64,000 bases of DNA from an uncultured Prevotella sp. (GCA_900545525.1 UQZX01000004.1:76633-140632); one strand, 5' to 3'. Counted from the stretch's first letter, positions 53,188 through 63,699 are shown. Notes: generated from the sequence alone by a model not told the origin. Numbers and translations: made by a program.

Positions 53188-53781
53188 CTAAATCTTGCCT
53201 ATGTCCACATATCCGTGCATGACGGCATATATCGTCAACGCGGAAACGCTGCGCAGGCTCAGTTTATCCATGATGTTGCGTCTGTGGGTCACCACTGTGG
53301 CAAGACCTATGCTGAGCTTGTCGGCAATCTCTTTGTTGATATATCCCTGCACTATAAGCGACATTACCTCTATCTCACGGGCAGACAGCACATTTGCACC
53401 GGCTTCCTTTGGTACGGGAGGAAGATTGTGTCCGTTGGCATGGGCTTTCTGCTCAAGGGCAAGAAGCGACTTTATGAACTCGTGCTCAGGCATGCCTGTG
53501 CACAGACAATGGAAGCCATTTATCTGCGCCTGCGGATCTGGCGAGGACACAAGCACGATTGTCTTGCGCCTGTTATCTAAAAAGAAAGCACGGTTGTCCA
53601 ATAATATGTCGGCAGTGACGAAATAGTGATAATAAATGTCACTGCTGTTGCACAGAAGTTCATCGAACGAACCGAACGTGTCGATGCTGATTACAGGCAT
53701 TATGCTCTGCAATATATTTTTTAACCCCAGCACGGCAAGCGTGTTGGGGTTAATTATTGCTATCTTAGGTTGTCCGTGCAT
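53188..53781 (-). CDS. LuxR-type transcription factor with degenerate receiver domain
   Basis: From the ATG at 53779-53781 the product has 197 residues. The C-terminal helix-turn-helix is clear (LSAREIEVMSLIVQGYINKE, VVTHRRNIMDKLSL). The N-terminal 110 residues have the receiver outline (IAIINPNTLAVLGLKNILQS) but with Asn-Pro-Asn in place of the acidic pair and no clear phospho-acceptor Asp after the third strand (YHYFVTADILLDN). Control by ligand or partner is more likely than phosphorylation. It starts 16 nt after oadB, so it probably regulates or senses for that operon. Confidence 0.85.
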   Translation of the reverse strand: MHGQPKIAIINPNTLAVLGLKNILQSIMPVISIDTFGSFDELLCNSSDIYYHYFVTADILLDNRAFFLDNRRKTIVLVSSPDPQAQINGFHCLCTGMPEHEFIKSLLALEQKAHANGHNLPPVPKEAGANVLSAREIEVMSLIVQGYINKEIADKLSIGLATVVTHRRNIMDKLSLRSVSALTIYAVMHGYVDIGKI

Positions 53782-53797
53782 ACAACAGACGTTTCTG

Positions 53798-54955
53798 TTA
53801 TGACAGGAAACCGAGCAGGGTTCCGGCTGCAACGGCAGAACCAATCACACCTGCAACATTCGGTCCCATGGCGTGCATGAGAAGGAAGTTGTGGCGGTCG
53901 TACTCAAGTCCGAGGTTATTTGATATACGTGCACTCATTGGCACGGCACTGACACCGGCATTTCCAATAAGCGGATTAATCTTCTTATGAGCCGGAAGGA
54001 ACAGGTTCATGAACTTAACGAACAGAACACCCGTAGCCGATGCAATGATAAACGCCATTGCACCTACAGCAAAGATAAAGATTGTATTCATCGTAAGGAA
54101 CTCGCTTGCCTGCGTGGAACATCCTACCGTAAGACCGAGAAGCACCACGACAACATCGTTAAGTGCACTTCCCGCCGTCTTGGCAAGGCGTGTTGTCTTG
54201 CCTGATTCTTTCAGGAGGTTGCCGAAGAACAACATTCCGAGCAACGGAAGTCCCGAGGGAACAATGAAAGTTGTGAGCAACAAGCCTATGACCGGGAACA
54301 GTATGCGCTCGGTCTGACTGACACGGCGTGCCGGCTTCATGTGTATCACACGCTCTTTCTTTGTTGTCAGCAGGCGCATAAGAGGCGGCTGGATAACAGG
54401 AACAAGAGCCATGTACGAATATGCACACACGGCAATGGCCCCCATCAGGTTGGAGCAGAGCTTGGAAGAAAGGAATATTGCCGTAGGCCCGTCGGCTCCT
54501 CCGATGATTGCAATACCTGCTGCCTGATTGGGTTCAAAGCCCAATGCAAGGGCAAACATGTATGCTCCGAATATACCGAACTGTGCAGCGGCACCAATAA
54601 GTATGAGCTTAGGATTGCTTATAAGCGCAGAGAAATCGGTCATGGCACCTATGCCGAGGAACACAAGGGGAGGATACCAGCCCTGACGAACGCCCTGATA
54701 AAAGATGTTGAGCACTGAATTGTCCTCATATAATCCTATTTCAAGACCGGCATCTGCCCTGAAAGGAATGTTTCCGAGAATAATACCAAGCCCTATGGGT
54801 ACAAGCAGCAGGGGCTCGAAATCTTTCTTTATGGCAAGCCATATAAAGAATATGCCCACTATAATCATTATCAGGTTGCCTGCCTCAGCATTCGCAAAGC
54901 CTGTATAACTGAGAAACTCGTTAAAGTTACTTATGATGAAATCTGTAAATCCCAT
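53798..54955 (-). CDS. oadB: Sodium-pumping decarboxylase beta subunit (OadB/MmdB)
   Basis: Membrane subunit that couples decarboxylation of carboxybiotin to sodium export. The 385-residue product has about ten membrane segments and the signature GIAIIGGADGPTAIFLSSKL, whose Asp is the key sodium-site residue in the Klebsiella enzyme. A C-terminal NAGVSAVPMSARISN is also typical. It lies 11 nt after the biotin carrier gene. The natural substrate is probably methylmalonyl-CoA, given the mutase genes nearby; oxaloacetate is the alternative. Confidence 0.93.
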   Translation of the reverse strand: MGFTDFIISNFNEFLSYTGFANAEAGNLIMIIVGIFFIWLAIKKDFEPLLLVPIGLGIILGNIPFRADAGLEIGLYEDNSVLNIFYQGVRQGWYPPLVFLGIGAMTDFSALISNPKLILIGAAAQFGIFGAYMFALALGFEPNQAAGIAIIGGADGPTAIFLSSKLCSNLMGAIAVCAYSYMALVPVIQPPLMRLLTTKKERVIHMKPARRVSQTERILFPVIGLLLTTFIVPSGLPLLGMLFFGNLLKESGKTTRLAKTAGSALNDVVVVLLGLTVGCSTQASEFLTMNTIFIFAVGAMAFIIASATGVLFVKFMNLFLPAHKKINPLIGNAGVSAVPMSARISNNLGLEYDRHNFLLMHAMGPNVAGVIGSAVAAGTLLGFLS

Positions 54956-54966
54956 TGTCCTGCCTA

Positions 54967-55422
54967 TTATCCGATTGTAACAAGTACGGCACCTTCCATC
55001 ACCGTATCACCTTTGCTCACCACCACCGACGTGATTGTACCGGCACATTCTGCCTCGATGTTGTTCTGCATCTTCATTGCCTCAAGGATGACAACCGTGT
55101 CGCCATTCTTTACTACATCGCCGACATTCACCTTTATCTCTGTGATTGTTCCGGGCAGTGGCGCCAGAACTTTTGTACCCGCAGCAGCAGGAACGGGGGC
55201 AACAGGAGCCTGCGGCTGAGCCGGTACCGGAGCTGATGCGGCACGTGCCGGAGCCTGAACCGGAGCCTTTGGCTTATGATGAGCGTGTGCAGACTTTATC
55301 GGCTGCTTTATCTCCACCTCAAAAGGTATTCCGTTTACACTTACTTTGGCTATGTTGCCGTCTATATCTTCAATCTCAACGTCGTAATCAACGCCCTGAA
55401 CTTTATACTGATACTTATTCAT
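54967..55422 (-). CDS. Biotin carrier subunit of the sodium-pumping decarboxylase
   Basis: A 151-residue protein. The first 45 residues form a small beta domain, then comes a Pro/Ala-rich linker (about 48-82), then a biotinyl domain with the biotin Lys in LEAMKMQNN (Lys117). It moves the carboxyl group from the carboxyltransferase to OadB. The gene for the carboxyltransferase (alpha) is not in this cluster. Confidence 0.92.
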   Translation of the reverse strand: MNKYQYKVQGVDYDVEIEDIDGNIAKVSVNGIPFEVEIKQPIKSAHAHHKPKAPVQAPARAASAPVPAQPQAPVAPVPAAAGTKVLAPLPGTITEIKVNVGDVVKNGDTVVILEAMKMQNNIEAECAGTITSVVVSKGDTVMEGAVLVTIG

Positions 55423-55459
55423 AGTGTTATGTAGTTTTATTGTTATACGAATGATGATT

Positions 55460-56428
55460 TTATGAAATGACCGGCTCGTCGGGATGAGGCAAGGTCCAGT
55501 TTGTATGATGAGGCTTTATCGTAATGACGTTGCTCTCGATGTCATGCACATCGTCTTCATACTCTTTAAGTGCCATTGATATCACGGCAATGTATATCTC
55601 CTTGTCGATACCGGCTGTCTGCAATCCGTCTTTAAGTATGACCTTTGTCTTATGCCCTGTCTCTGCAAGTTTCTCGCCTGTCTTCACAGCTGCCTTTATA
55701 GGCTGTATCCTGCCGGCTTTCTTTATAGCCTGCTTATGCGCCATGAACAGTCCGAGGATACGGAAGAAGACATAAAGCAGGGCAAGACACGAGAACACGA
55801 TGCCCATTGAAAGCACTGTAATGCCGAAACCATGAGGGTCTTCACGCTTCAGACGGGCAATCTTTGTCTCGTCTGTCTTTATAAGGTTCTTTATTCCCGG
55901 CGTAACTTCATCGCTTGCCTTAACTCTCCAAACAGGGGAACCGTCTTTCTCACGTGCATACGACATGTTCTCTTTCATCACGGGCACACTCACAGAGTCT
56001 ATGATATCTATGGCATTGCCGTCGTAAAGCGCAATCCACACAACATCCTGCGGGTCTGCTTTCGCAGAAAGATGCAGTGTTCCGTTGGAGGGATTGCTGT
56101 TGAGGAAGAACACGATATGCTCCTGTGCCGACATCACCGTACGTGCATCGCCGTTGGGAATGATGCTCATCATGGCAACACGCTGCGGTATCGTCAGGTT
56201 CTTGTCAAGCACACGGCGGTCTGTTGTTATGTACATGCCGCGCACATTATACGAGGAAAACGACGTATTTGCCAACTCGACCCATGCCTTTCGCCTTCCA
56301 AACTCGTCTTGTAAATTGTTGGTATTGTTTGTCAGCACCTCATTTATCTTTATGTTCCTGGCACCTTGCCCGAACATGAGAGTGCTGCTCATAAACAATA
56401 AGACCAGCAACAGTCTGTTTTTTTTCAT
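55460..56428 (-). CDS. OadG-type subunit fused to a periplasmic lamin-tail-like domain
   Basis: The 322-residue product has a signal sequence (MKKNRLLLVLLFMSSTLMFG). Residues about 24-170 resemble a lamin-tail domain (INEVLTNNTNNLQDEFGRRK, WVELANTS). One membrane helix follows (GITVLSMGIVFSCLALLYVF) that is the typical OadG helix, then a charged cytoplasmic tail. OadG subunits of other bacteria are only about 80-100 residues, so the periplasmic part is an addition. It sits between the transporter gene and the biotin carrier. Confidence 0.85.
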   Translation of the reverse strand: MKKNRLLLVLLFMSSTLMFGQGARNIKINEVLTNNTNNLQDEFGRRKAWVELANTSFSSYNVRGMYITTDRRVLDKNLTIPQRVAMMSIIPNGDARTVMSAQEHIVFFLNSNPSNGTLHLSAKADPQDVVWIALYDGNAIDIIDSVSVPVMKENMSYAREKDGSPVWRVKASDEVTPGIKNLIKTDETKIARLKREDPHGFGITVLSMGIVFSCLALLYVFFRILGLFMAHKQAIKKAGRIQPIKAAVKTGEKLAETGHKTKVILKDGLQTAGIDKEIYIAVISMALKEYEDDVHDIESNVITIKPHHTNWTLPHPDEPVIS

Positions 56429-56465
56429 GTATTATTATATTATAAAGTTTATCTGTCAATAAATA

Positions 56466-58151
56466 TTATCCGCAAAAGAAAAGGACTATCAGCTGTGCAG
56501 TGAGGATGCGCAGGAACATACTTAGAGGATATACCGTAGAATATCCGACGGCAGGAGCATCCTTTGAGCACACCGAACTTGCGTATGCCAGCGCAGGAGG
56601 ATCGGTACACGTACCGGCAAGCATACCCATAATCGTGAAATAATTGAACTTGTATTTAAGCCTTGCCAGCGTACCAACTATAAGAATAGGTATAACTGTT
56701 ATCAAGAAGCCGGTATACACATATTTTATACCGTCACCCTGCACAACAGTCTCCACAAAGCCGGCACCCGCCTTTATGCCCACACTTGCAAGAAACAGCA
56801 CCAGACCTATCTCACGAAGCATCATGTTGGCACTCGTCGTGGTATAAGTCACAAGGTGGAACTTATAGCCGTATTTTCCAATAAGTATGGCTATTATCAG
56901 CGGACCGCCGGCTATACCGAGTTTCAACGGCACAGGCATTGCCGGAATTGCAATAGGCAGGCTGCCGAATAATATGCCGAGAATTATTCCGACAAATATT
57001 GTTGCTATGTTGGGGGCGTCAAGCCTCTTTATAGAATTGCCCATAACACTTGCCACACGGTTCACAGCATCTTCCGGACCTACAACCATTATGCGGTCAC
57101 CAACCTGCAAAGAAAGGCTGTTGCTTGCAAAAAGCTCCATACCCTGACGCGTCACACGTGTCACATTGACTCCATATACACTTGAGAAGTGCATCTTTCC
57201 AAGCGTCTTTCCATTCATCGACGAACGCGTGACAAGTATTCTCTTGCTTACCATCGGCTCGTCCTGCTTTTTCCAGTCAACTTCTATCGTAGGACCTATG
57301 AATGCAATTATTGCCTCGGCATCCACTTCCGCACATACAATAAACAACTGGTCGTCTATATGGAACACCGTATTCCTGTTAGGTATGCTTACATGACCTT
57401 CATGCAGTATCCTCGAACACACAAAGTCGCGGTTGAGAAAGTCATGAACCTGCAACAAAGTCTTTCCCTCCAGATAAGAGTTTGTAACCTTCAGGTGCAT
57501 AAAATGCGGCTTCACAGAACCGTTGTCGGCTTCTTCCTTCTCCAGTTCTGCCTCTTCCTTGGACATGGAAATCCTGCATATATACTTTACCGCAATGGTT
57601 GCGCCGATGATACCCAGCACTCCGAGAGGATAGGCACAGGCATATCCCGATGCAATCTGAGGTGCCGTGCCGTCCTCGAACACGGACGAAAGAGCCTCGT
57701 TGGCAGCACCAAGTCCCGGCGTATTTGTCACGGCACCATAAAGGGTACCGACCATCATGGGAAGATTATTGGGATTTGAAGTATCGAAGAAAATATAGTA
57801 GCATGCAAACATCACGCCTATATTAAGAAATATCATTGCCGTAGACAGGCCGTTAAGCGTCACCCCGCCTTTTCTGAAGCTCTCAAAAAAGCCAGGACCG
57901 ACCTGAAGACCTATCATAAAGACAAAGAGTATAAGACCGAAATCCTGAATAAAAGTAAGGATATTGACCGGAGCCGTAAAACCAATATGACCGGCAACAA
58001 TGCCCGAAAAAAGCACAAAAGTCACGCCAAGAGACACTCCGCCTACTTTTATTTTTCCTAAATAGACACCTGCTGCTATCACGATAGCATACAGCAAAAC
58101 GATATGGGCAATAGAATCAGTTGTTGTAAATAAATTTATAAGCCATTCCAT
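56466..58151 (-). CDS. AspT/YidE-type transporter with two RCK_C domains
   Basis: The start at 58149-58151 ([17 protein letters not shown]) gives 561 residues; the frame runs 24 residues further without sense. Two membrane halves, each of five or six helices, flank a soluble middle with two TrkA-C-like domains (about residues 200-370; [17 protein letters not shown] and [15 protein letters not shown]). This is the layout of the aspartate:alanine exchanger family. Likely an exchanger of small organic anions. It is the first gene of the operon leading to OadG and OadB. Confidence 0.87.
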   Translation of the reverse strand: MEWLINLFTTTDSIAHIVLLYAIVIAAGVYLGKIKVGGVSLGVTFVLFSGIVAGHIGFTAPVNILTFIQDFGLILFVFMIGLQVGPGFFESFRKGGVTLNGLSTAMIFLNIGVMFACYYIFFDTSNPNNLPMMVGTLYGAVTNTPGLGAANEALSSVFEDGTAPQIASGYACAYPLGVLGIIGATIAVKYICRISMSKEEAELEKEEADNGSVKPHFMHLKVTNSYLEGKTLLQVHDFLNRDFVCSRILHEGHVSIPNRNTVFHIDDQLFIVCAEVDAEAIIAFIGPTIEVDWKKQDEPMVSKRILVTRSSMNGKTLGKMHFSSVYGVNVTRVTRQGMELFASNSLSLQVGDRIMVVGPEDAVNRVASVMGNSIKRLDAPNIATIFVGIILGILFGSLPIAIPAMPVPLKLGIAGGPLIIAILIGKYGYKFHLVTYTTTSANMMLREIGLVLFLASVGIKAGAGFVETVVQGDGIKYVYTGFLITVIPILIVGTLARLKYKFNYFTIMGMLAGTCTDPPALAYASSVCSKDAPAVGYSTVYPLSMFLRILTAQLIVLFFCG

Positions 58152-58180
58152 AATAACAAGCCACTCTAAACATGAGAGTG

Positions 58181-58188
58181 CAAAATTA
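58181..58188 (-). promoter_or_regulatory. Promoter of the transporter-decarboxylase operon
   Basis: TAATTTTG on the minus strand, 30 nt before the transporter start. It is divergent from the mutA promoter 127 nt away. Confidence 0.55.
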
Positions 58189-58314
58189 GGCAAAATATCG
58201 CTCAAAGAACAATATTTATACAAATATTTTAAACCCTTATATTAACTTTTTGCATTTTTATATGCCAAAGGGTAAATTCCTTTTATTTTTTATAACAAGG
58301 TCAAAAAAATGAGT

Positions 58315-58322
58315 TATCTTTG
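58315..58322 (+). promoter_or_regulatory. Promoter of mutAB (-7 element)
   Basis: TATCTTTG, matching TAnnTTTG, about 130 nt before the mutA start. The leader between holds CAAAATCAAACATGTTTGATTG, in which ATCAAACATGTTTGAT is a perfect palindrome (near 58347-58362), a possible operator or hairpin. Confidence 0.55.
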
Positions 58323-58452
58323 CACGGAATAACCCGAACCTTGGCAAAATCAAACATGTTTGATTGCCGGATACTGCATTTTTCGGGGAATTATCATTGC
58401 CGGACAACCGGAGATACAGGAAATATTAGAAACTTATTATAATAATAACACT

Positions 58453-60315
58453 ATGTCAAACTGTAAAGAAAAACTCTTTACCGAGTTTCAGGCACCGTCC
58501 ACTCAAGAGTGGTTGGACAAGATTCAAGCAGACTTGAAAGGTGCTGATTTCAACAAACGTCTGGTATGGAGAACCAATGAGGGCTTTAATGTACAGCCTT
58601 TTTACCGTAAGGAAGATTTGTCAAAGTTAAAAACTCCCGACGCAATGCCCGGCGAGTTTCCGTTCGTGCGTGGAAACAAGAAGGACAACAACGAATGGTA
58701 CATACGTCAGGACATTGTTGCCGATGATGCACAGGCAGCCAATGCCAAGGCACTGGACATCCTGAACAAGGGAATAGACTCGCTTTGTTTCAGCATTCCC
58801 GGCAAAAAGATAAGCATGGAATTTGTCGAGACACTTCTTGACAACATCCTGTGCGACGTTGTGGAAGTTAATTTCACTACATGTAAGCGTCACACACTGG
58901 AACTGGCACAGACCCTAACTGCATATTTTGACAAGAAAGGTTACGACAAGACTAAGATTGTAGGCTCAATAGACTGGGATCCGATGGAGAAGATGATCAT
59001 GAAGGGATGTGACATGACACAACTCCTTTCCATAGCTCCCGAATTAGTAAACACCCTGAAAGACTATCCCCACTTCCGTTGCATATCGGTAAACACCGTT
59101 TCACTGAACAACTCCGGAGCATACATCGTTCAGGAGTTGGGATATGCACTTGCATGGGGTAACGAATATCTTAACATGCTGGTAGAGGCTGGTACGGATC
59201 CGGCTCTTGCCGCTTCAAAGATAAAATTCAACATGGGCATCTCCGAGAATTATTTCATGGAGATTGCCAAGTTCCGCTCTGCACGTATGCTTTGGGCAGA
59301 AATCGTAAAGCAATATGAGCCTAAGTGCGAATGTGCATGCAAGATGTGCGTAAACGCCGTGACATCAAAATACAACATGACGATGTTCGACAGCTATGTA
59401 AACCTGTTGCGTTCTCAGACGGAGACGATGAGTGCCGCCCTTGCCGGTGTCCACTCTATTGTCGTAACTCCTTTCGACTCTGCATACGAGACACCAAACG
59501 AGTTCTCAGAGCGCATAGCACGCAACCAGCAGCTTCTGCTCAAGGAAGAGTGCCACTTTGACAAAGTCGTTGACCCTTCTGCCGGAAGCTACTACATAGA
59601 AGAGATTACATCACTTCTTGCCGGTGAGGGTTGGAAGATATTCCTGAGCGTTGAAGAAGAAGGCGGTTTCCTCGAAGCAATAAAGAAGGGAAGCGTTCAG
59701 GACTGCATAAACGAAACAAATGCGAAGCGTCATACCGCCGCAGCCAACCGCAAAGAGTTCATCCTCGGTACCAACCAGTTCCCCAACTTCACCGAGAAGT
59801 CCGACGGGAAGACACCGGTATCATGCGGTTGCGGATGCGGACACAAGCACGAAGACCACGAAAAGCCATTCAAGGCAATCAGCACATCGCGCCTTGCAGC
59901 CGACTTTGAAGACCTCCGCATAGAGGTGGAGAACAGCAAGAAGGTGCCTGTTGCGTTCATGCTCACAATAGGAAATCTTGCCATGCGTCAGGCGCGTGCA
60001 CAGTTCAGCTGCAACTTCCTGGCATGTGCTGGATACAAAGTTATAGACAATCTCGGTTTCAAGACGGTAGAAGAAGGCGTAGACGCCGCACTCAAGGCAG
60101 GAGCCGACATTGTTGTTCTTTGTTCAAGCGACGATGAATATGCCGAATATGCAATCCCTGCATACAAGTATCTTGACAACCGCGCCATGTTTGTTGTTGC
60201 CGGTGCTCCTGCATGCATGGACGATCTTAAAGCCGCAGGCATAGAAAACTTCGTACACGTAAGGTGCAATGTGCTCGAAACACTGAAAGAGTATAACGCA
60301 AAGTTAATGAAATAA
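58453..60315 (+). CDS. mutA: Methylmalonyl-CoA mutase small subunit (MutA)
   Basis: Non-catalytic partner of MutB in the B12-dependent rearrangement of succinyl-CoA and methylmalonyl-CoA. From the ATG at 58453 ([20 protein letters not shown]) it has 620 residues; the frame is open upstream to 58360 without family likeness. The TIM-barrel part spans about residues 30-400, and the C-terminal domain has the B12-domain fold without the DxHxxG motif. Between them is a Cys/His cluster ([15 protein letters not shown]). mutB follows after 4 nt. Confidence 0.94.
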   Translation: MSNCKEKLFTEFQAPSTQEWLDKIQADLKGADFNKRLVWRTNEGFNVQPFYRKEDLSKLKTPDAMPGEFPFVRGNKKDNNEWYIRQDIVADDAQAANAKALDILNKGIDSLCFSIPGKKISMEFVETLLDNILCDVVEVNFTTCKRHTLELAQTLTAYFDKKGYDKTKIVGSIDWDPMEKMIMKGCDMTQLLSIAPELVNTLKDYPHFRCISVNTVSLNNSGAYIVQELGYALAWGNEYLNMLVEAGTDPALAASKIKFNMGISENYFMEIAKFRSARMLWAEIVKQYEPKCECACKMCVNAVTSKYNMTMFDSYVNLLRSQTETMSAALAGVHSIVVTPFDSAYETPNEFSERIARNQQLLLKEECHFDKVVDPSAGSYYIEEITSLLAGEGWKIFLSVEEEGGFLEAIKKGSVQDCINETNAKRHTAAANRKEFILGTNQFPNFTEKSDGKTPVSCGCGCGHKHEDHEKPFKAISTSRLAADFEDLRIEVENSKKVPVAFMLTIGNLAMRQARAQFSCNFLACAGYKVIDNLGFKTVEEGVDAALKAGADIVVLCSSDDEYAEYAIPAYKYLDNRAMFVVAGAPACMDDLKAAGIENFVHVRCNVLETLKEYNAKLMK

Positions 60316-60319
60316 AGCT

Positions 60320-62467
60320 ATGAGAAAGAATTTTAAAGATATAGATATATTTGCCGGTATAAACGCCGTGAACGGAACCGACTGGCAAAAAGAAAACGGT
60401 ATTGAGGCAAACTGGAAGACTCCGGAACACATAGAGGTTAAGCCTGTTTATACCAAAGAAGACCTTGAGGGCATGGAGCACCTGGACTTTTCAGCAGGTA
60501 TCCCCCCGTTCCTGCGCGGTCCGTACAGCATGATGTATCCGTTCCGCCCGTGGACCATACGCCAGTATGCAGGTTTTTCCACAGCAGAAGAGAGCAACGC
60601 CTTCTACCGCCGCAACCTTGCATCGGGTCAGAAGGGACTTTCTGTAGCTTTCGACCTCCCCACTCACCGCGGTTACGACCCCGATAACGAGCGCGTTGTA
60701 GGCGATGTGGGCAAGGCTGGTGTATCAATCTGCTCTATTGAGAACATGAAAGTGCTGTTCGACGGCATACCTCTTAACAAGATGTCCGTGTCCATGACAA
60801 TGAACGGCGCGGTGCTTCCGATACTTGCATTCTATATTGTGGCAGGTCTGGAGCAGGGAGCAAAGCTCGAAGAAATGGCAGGAACTATCCAGAACGACAT
60901 TCTCAAGGAGTTTATGGTGCGCAACACCTATATATATCCGCCTGCATTCTCAATGAAGATTATCGCAGACATCTTCGAGTACACTTCGCAAAACATGCCG
61001 AAGTTCAACTCTATTTCTATTTCAGGCTACCACATGCAGGAAGCCGGAGCTACGGCAGACATTGAGCTGGCGTACACCCTTGCAGACGGTATGGATTATC
61101 TCCGTGCCGGTGTGAACGCAGGAATAGACATTGATGCGTTTGCCCCACGCCTGTCATTCTTCTGGGCTATCGGCATGAACCACTTCATGGAGATTGCCAA
61201 AATGCGTGCCGGACGCCTGCTATGGGCAAAGATTGTGAAGAGTTTTGGCGCAAAGAACCCCAAGTCTATGGCACTGCGCACACACTCACAGACATCGGGC
61301 TGGTCGCTTACAGAGCAAGACCCGTTCAACAACGTTGGCCGTACATGTATAGAGGCAATGGCTGCCGTGCTCGGACATACGCAGTCGCTACACACAAATG
61401 CACTTGATGAGGCTATAGCACTGCCCACCGACTTCTCCGCACGTATTGCACGTAACACGCAGATTTACATACAGAACGAGACAAAGGTATGCAAGCAAAT
61501 TGACCCGTGGGCAGGTTCATACTATGTAGAGTCGCTCACTAACGAGCTTGTACACAAGGCATGGGAGCACATACAGGAGATTGAGAAGCTCGGAGGTATG
61601 GCAAAGGCTATAGAGACCGGTCTGCCGAAGATGCGTATCGAAGAGGCTGCGGCACGCACACAGGCACGTATCGACAGCGGTGTGCAGACAATCGTGGGTA
61701 CAAACAAGTACCGTCTGGACCACGAAGACCCGATTGACATTCTTGAAGTTGACAACACTGCCGTAAGAAAGCAGCAGGAAGAAAGCCTCGACAAGCTGCG
61801 CGCATCACGCGACGAGGATGCCTGCAAGAAGGCTCTTGCCGAACTTACGGAGTGTGTACGCACAGGCGAAGGCAACTTGTTGGCACATGCCGTTGAGTGT
61901 GCCAAGCTTCGCTGTACGCTGGGAGAGATAAGTGATGCCTGCGAAGAAGTCGTAGGGCGTTATAAAGCAATAATAAGAACTATTTCAGGCGTGTATTCAT
62001 CAGAAAGTAAAAACGACACAGACTTTGACAAAGCGTGTGAGTTGACAGAAGAGTTTGCAAAGAAAGAAGGTCGCCGTCCACGTATCTTCGTGGCAAAAAT
62101 GGGACAGGACGGACACGACCGCGGTGCAAAAGTGGTTGCAACAGGATATGCCGACTGTGGCTTTGACGTAGATATGGGACCGTTGTTCCAGACTCCGGCA
62201 GAAGCAGCGCGCGAGGCTGTGGAGAACGACGTGCATGTTATCGGTGCAAGTTCGCTTGCTGCCGGTCACAAGACACTGATACCCCAGCTTATCGAAGAGC
62301 TGAAAAAGCTCGGACGCGAGGATATAATGGTCATCGCAGGCGGTGTAATTCCTGCGCAAGACTATGACTTCCTGTACAAGGCAGGCGTAGCAGCAATCTT
62401 CGGTCCGGGTACATCCGTTGCCAAAGCTGCATGCGAAATGATGAACATCCTTTTGGATAAAGAATAA
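60320..62467 (+). CDS. mutB: Methylmalonyl-CoA mutase large, catalytic subunit (MutB)
   Basis: The 715-residue catalytic subunit. The substrate barrel has [20 protein letters not shown] and [13 protein letters not shown]. The C-terminal B12-binding domain carries the full cofactor motif [11 protein letters not shown] (near residue 595), then ASSLAAGH and VIAGGVIP. Reversible with MutA; here it likely serves propionate production from succinate, together with the decarboxylase operon divergent from it. It ends with a strong terminator. Confidence 0.97.
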   Translation: MRKNFKDIDIFAGINAVNGTDWQKENGIEANWKTPEHIEVKPVYTKEDLEGMEHLDFSAGIPPFLRGPYSMMYPFRPWTIRQYAGFSTAEESNAFYRRNLASGQKGLSVAFDLPTHRGYDPDNERVVGDVGKAGVSICSIENMKVLFDGIPLNKMSVSMTMNGAVLPILAFYIVAGLEQGAKLEEMAGTIQNDILKEFMVRNTYIYPPAFSMKIIADIFEYTSQNMPKFNSISISGYHMQEAGATADIELAYTLADGMDYLRAGVNAGIDIDAFAPRLSFFWAIGMNHFMEIAKMRAGRLLWAKIVKSFGAKNPKSMALRTHSQTSGWSLTEQDPFNNVGRTCIEAMAAVLGHTQSLHTNALDEAIALPTDFSARIARNTQIYIQNETKVCKQIDPWAGSYYVESLTNELVHKAWEHIQEIEKLGGMAKAIETGLPKMRIEEAAARTQARIDSGVQTIVGTNKYRLDHEDPIDILEVDNTAVRKQQEESLDKLRASRDEDACKKALAELTECVRTGEGNLLAHAVECAKLRCTLGEISDACEEVVGRYKAIIRTISGVYSSESKNDTDFDKACELTEEFAKKEGRRPRIFVAKMGQDGHDRGAKVVATGYADCGFDVDMGPLFQTPAEAAREAVENDVHVIGASSLAAGHKTLIPQLIEELKKLGREDIMVIAGGVIPAQDYDFLYKAGVAAIFGPGTSVAKAACEMMNILLDKE

Positions 62468-62489
62468 CAATTACATACAACTGACAATT

Positions 62490-62530
62490 AAAATGGCTGC
62501 TGTCCAATCGGACAACAGCCATTTTTCTTT
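62490..62530 (+). terminator. Rho-independent terminator of mutAB
   Basis: AAATGGCTGCTGTCC pairs with GGACAACAGCCATTT (one mismatch) over the loop AATC and is followed by TTCTTTT, 23 nt after the mutB stop. Confidence 0.85.
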
Positions 62531-62756
62531 TATTGCAACCCTAAATCACGGAGGCTTTAACACGTCACTTTACATATTGACACCATAATATCACAAATGC
62601 TTTCATTATGATTTTACAAAACCGCTGAGAATGCCTTGTTTTGAAAAATATTGGTCCATGACCCGAAAAACGCGCAAAATGAGCGTGCATCGTTAAATGA
62701 CATGACATCAACATGTTACATGTTAACAGCAAAAAGTGTGCAGCTTTCTAAGAACT

Positions 62757-62908
62757 AAAAAGGCTTATTTGCCGGTGAAAAACAGCATAAACAGCTATGA
62801 AATGCGCCATTTTACAGTGCAATATGCGGCACTTTGAGGACTGAAAAGCGGCACTTCAGGGTGTAAAAGGCATAGCTTTACGCATCAGAACAGGCATCTT
62901 TACGATTT
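62757..62908. repeat. 22-nt-period degenerate array, AAAACACGGCATTTT family (copy 3)
   Basis: Units start at 62757, 62778, 62800, 62821, 62843, 62865 and 62887 (lengths 21-22). AATATGCGGCACTTTGA at 62821 matches AATATGCGGCATTTTGA at 49068 at 16 of 17 positions. The last unit contains CAGGCATCTTT, as does the unit at 49112. GTGTGCAG stands about 20 nt before the first unit. Same family as 21079-21228 and 49003-49175. Confidence 0.62.
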
Positions 62909-63153
62909 TTCATGCACATCAGCGGCATGCGGACATCCCCGTTGCATATTTTTCACAACAGTTTTTAATCTTACAAAAAGAAAGGATTTATCGTGTTTTA
63001 ATATACAACAAGTTCTTATTACAATATAAGTTCTGTTAATTATACAAACCACCCCTGGAGGGTTTGTAATATAACAAGGAAGATAAATTCGTCGGGCTAA
63101 CGTTATTATACTATTTTTTGCATTGCAAAGCATGCTGTCTTGCAAACTTTTTC

Positions 63154-63161
63154 TATCTTTG
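63154..63161 (+). promoter_or_regulatory. Promoter of the A1S_2505-type gene
   Basis: TATCTTTG, 55 nt before the start at 63217, in agreement with TAnnTTTG. Confidence 0.55.
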
Positions 63162-63216
63162 TATGCAAGCGGAAGATACACCTGCTGAACAAACGACAAA
63201 CACATAACCCACAGAC

Positions 63217-63699
63217 ATGAAGTTTAAAGACTTATTTAAATCAGAAAGAAAGAAAGACAACGGCGCACAGCCGCAGGCGACAAGACCGGCGAAAAACACC
63301 ACGGACACCAGACCACGCTACACGCCCGAGTATATATCCTCTCTTAAAGAAGGCGAGATATTTGTCTTCGGCAGCAACTTAGGAGGGTTTCATGGCGGAG
63401 GGGCGGCACGCACAGCCCACCGTTATTTCGGCGCAATATGGGGAAAGGGCACAGGACTGCAGGGACAAAGCTATGCCATACCGACGATGCAGGGCGGCGT
63501 AGACACGATAAAACCATACGTGGACGAGTTCATCGACTTTGCCCGCAACAACAGACAACTGTTTTTCTACGTCACACCGATAGGCTGCGGCATAGCCGGA
63601 TTCAGCGAAAAGGACATCGCCCCGCTGTTCAGGGAAGCCGTTAACGTAGAGAACATCTGTCTGCCCAAGTCGTTTTGCGATGTTCTTGGGGAGGAATAG
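63217..63699 (+). CDS. A1S_2505-type (macro-domain-like) protein
   Basis: The 160-residue product has a charged N-terminal tail (FKDLFKSERKKDNG) and then a compact domain with IFVFGSNLGGFHGGGAARTA, the Gly-rich loop expected for nucleotide or ADP-ribose binding. LQGQSYAIPTMQGG and FYVTPIGCGIAGFSEKDI follow. This pattern is that of the A1S_2505 phage non-structural protein family, which resembles macrodomains. A role in ADP-ribose chemistry is an inference. It is a single gene, with mutB upstream and no gene downstream in the window. Confidence 0.8.
   Translation: MKFKDLFKSERKKDNGAQPQATRPAKNTTDTRPRYTPEYISSLKEGEIFVFGSNLGGFHGGGAARTAHRYFGAIWGKGTGLQGQSYAIPTMQGGVDTIKPYVDEFIDFARNNRQLFFYVTPIGCGIAGFSEKDIAPLFREAVNVENICLPKSFCDVLGEE

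Larger units (their letters stand above)
62531..63216. other. Non-coding stretch with a 22-nt-period array, upstream of the A1S_2505-type gene
   Basis: No gene is supportable here. It contains the array at 62757-62908, a short palindrome ACATGTTACATGT near 62711, and the promoter at 63154-63161. A minus-strand open frame at 62900-63205 has no family likeness or clear start context. Confidence 0.5.

Noticed and set aside
62900..63205. 101-codon minus-strand frame in the gap before the A1S_2505-type gene
   Set aside because: It covers the promoter of that gene in reverse and shows no domain or signal.
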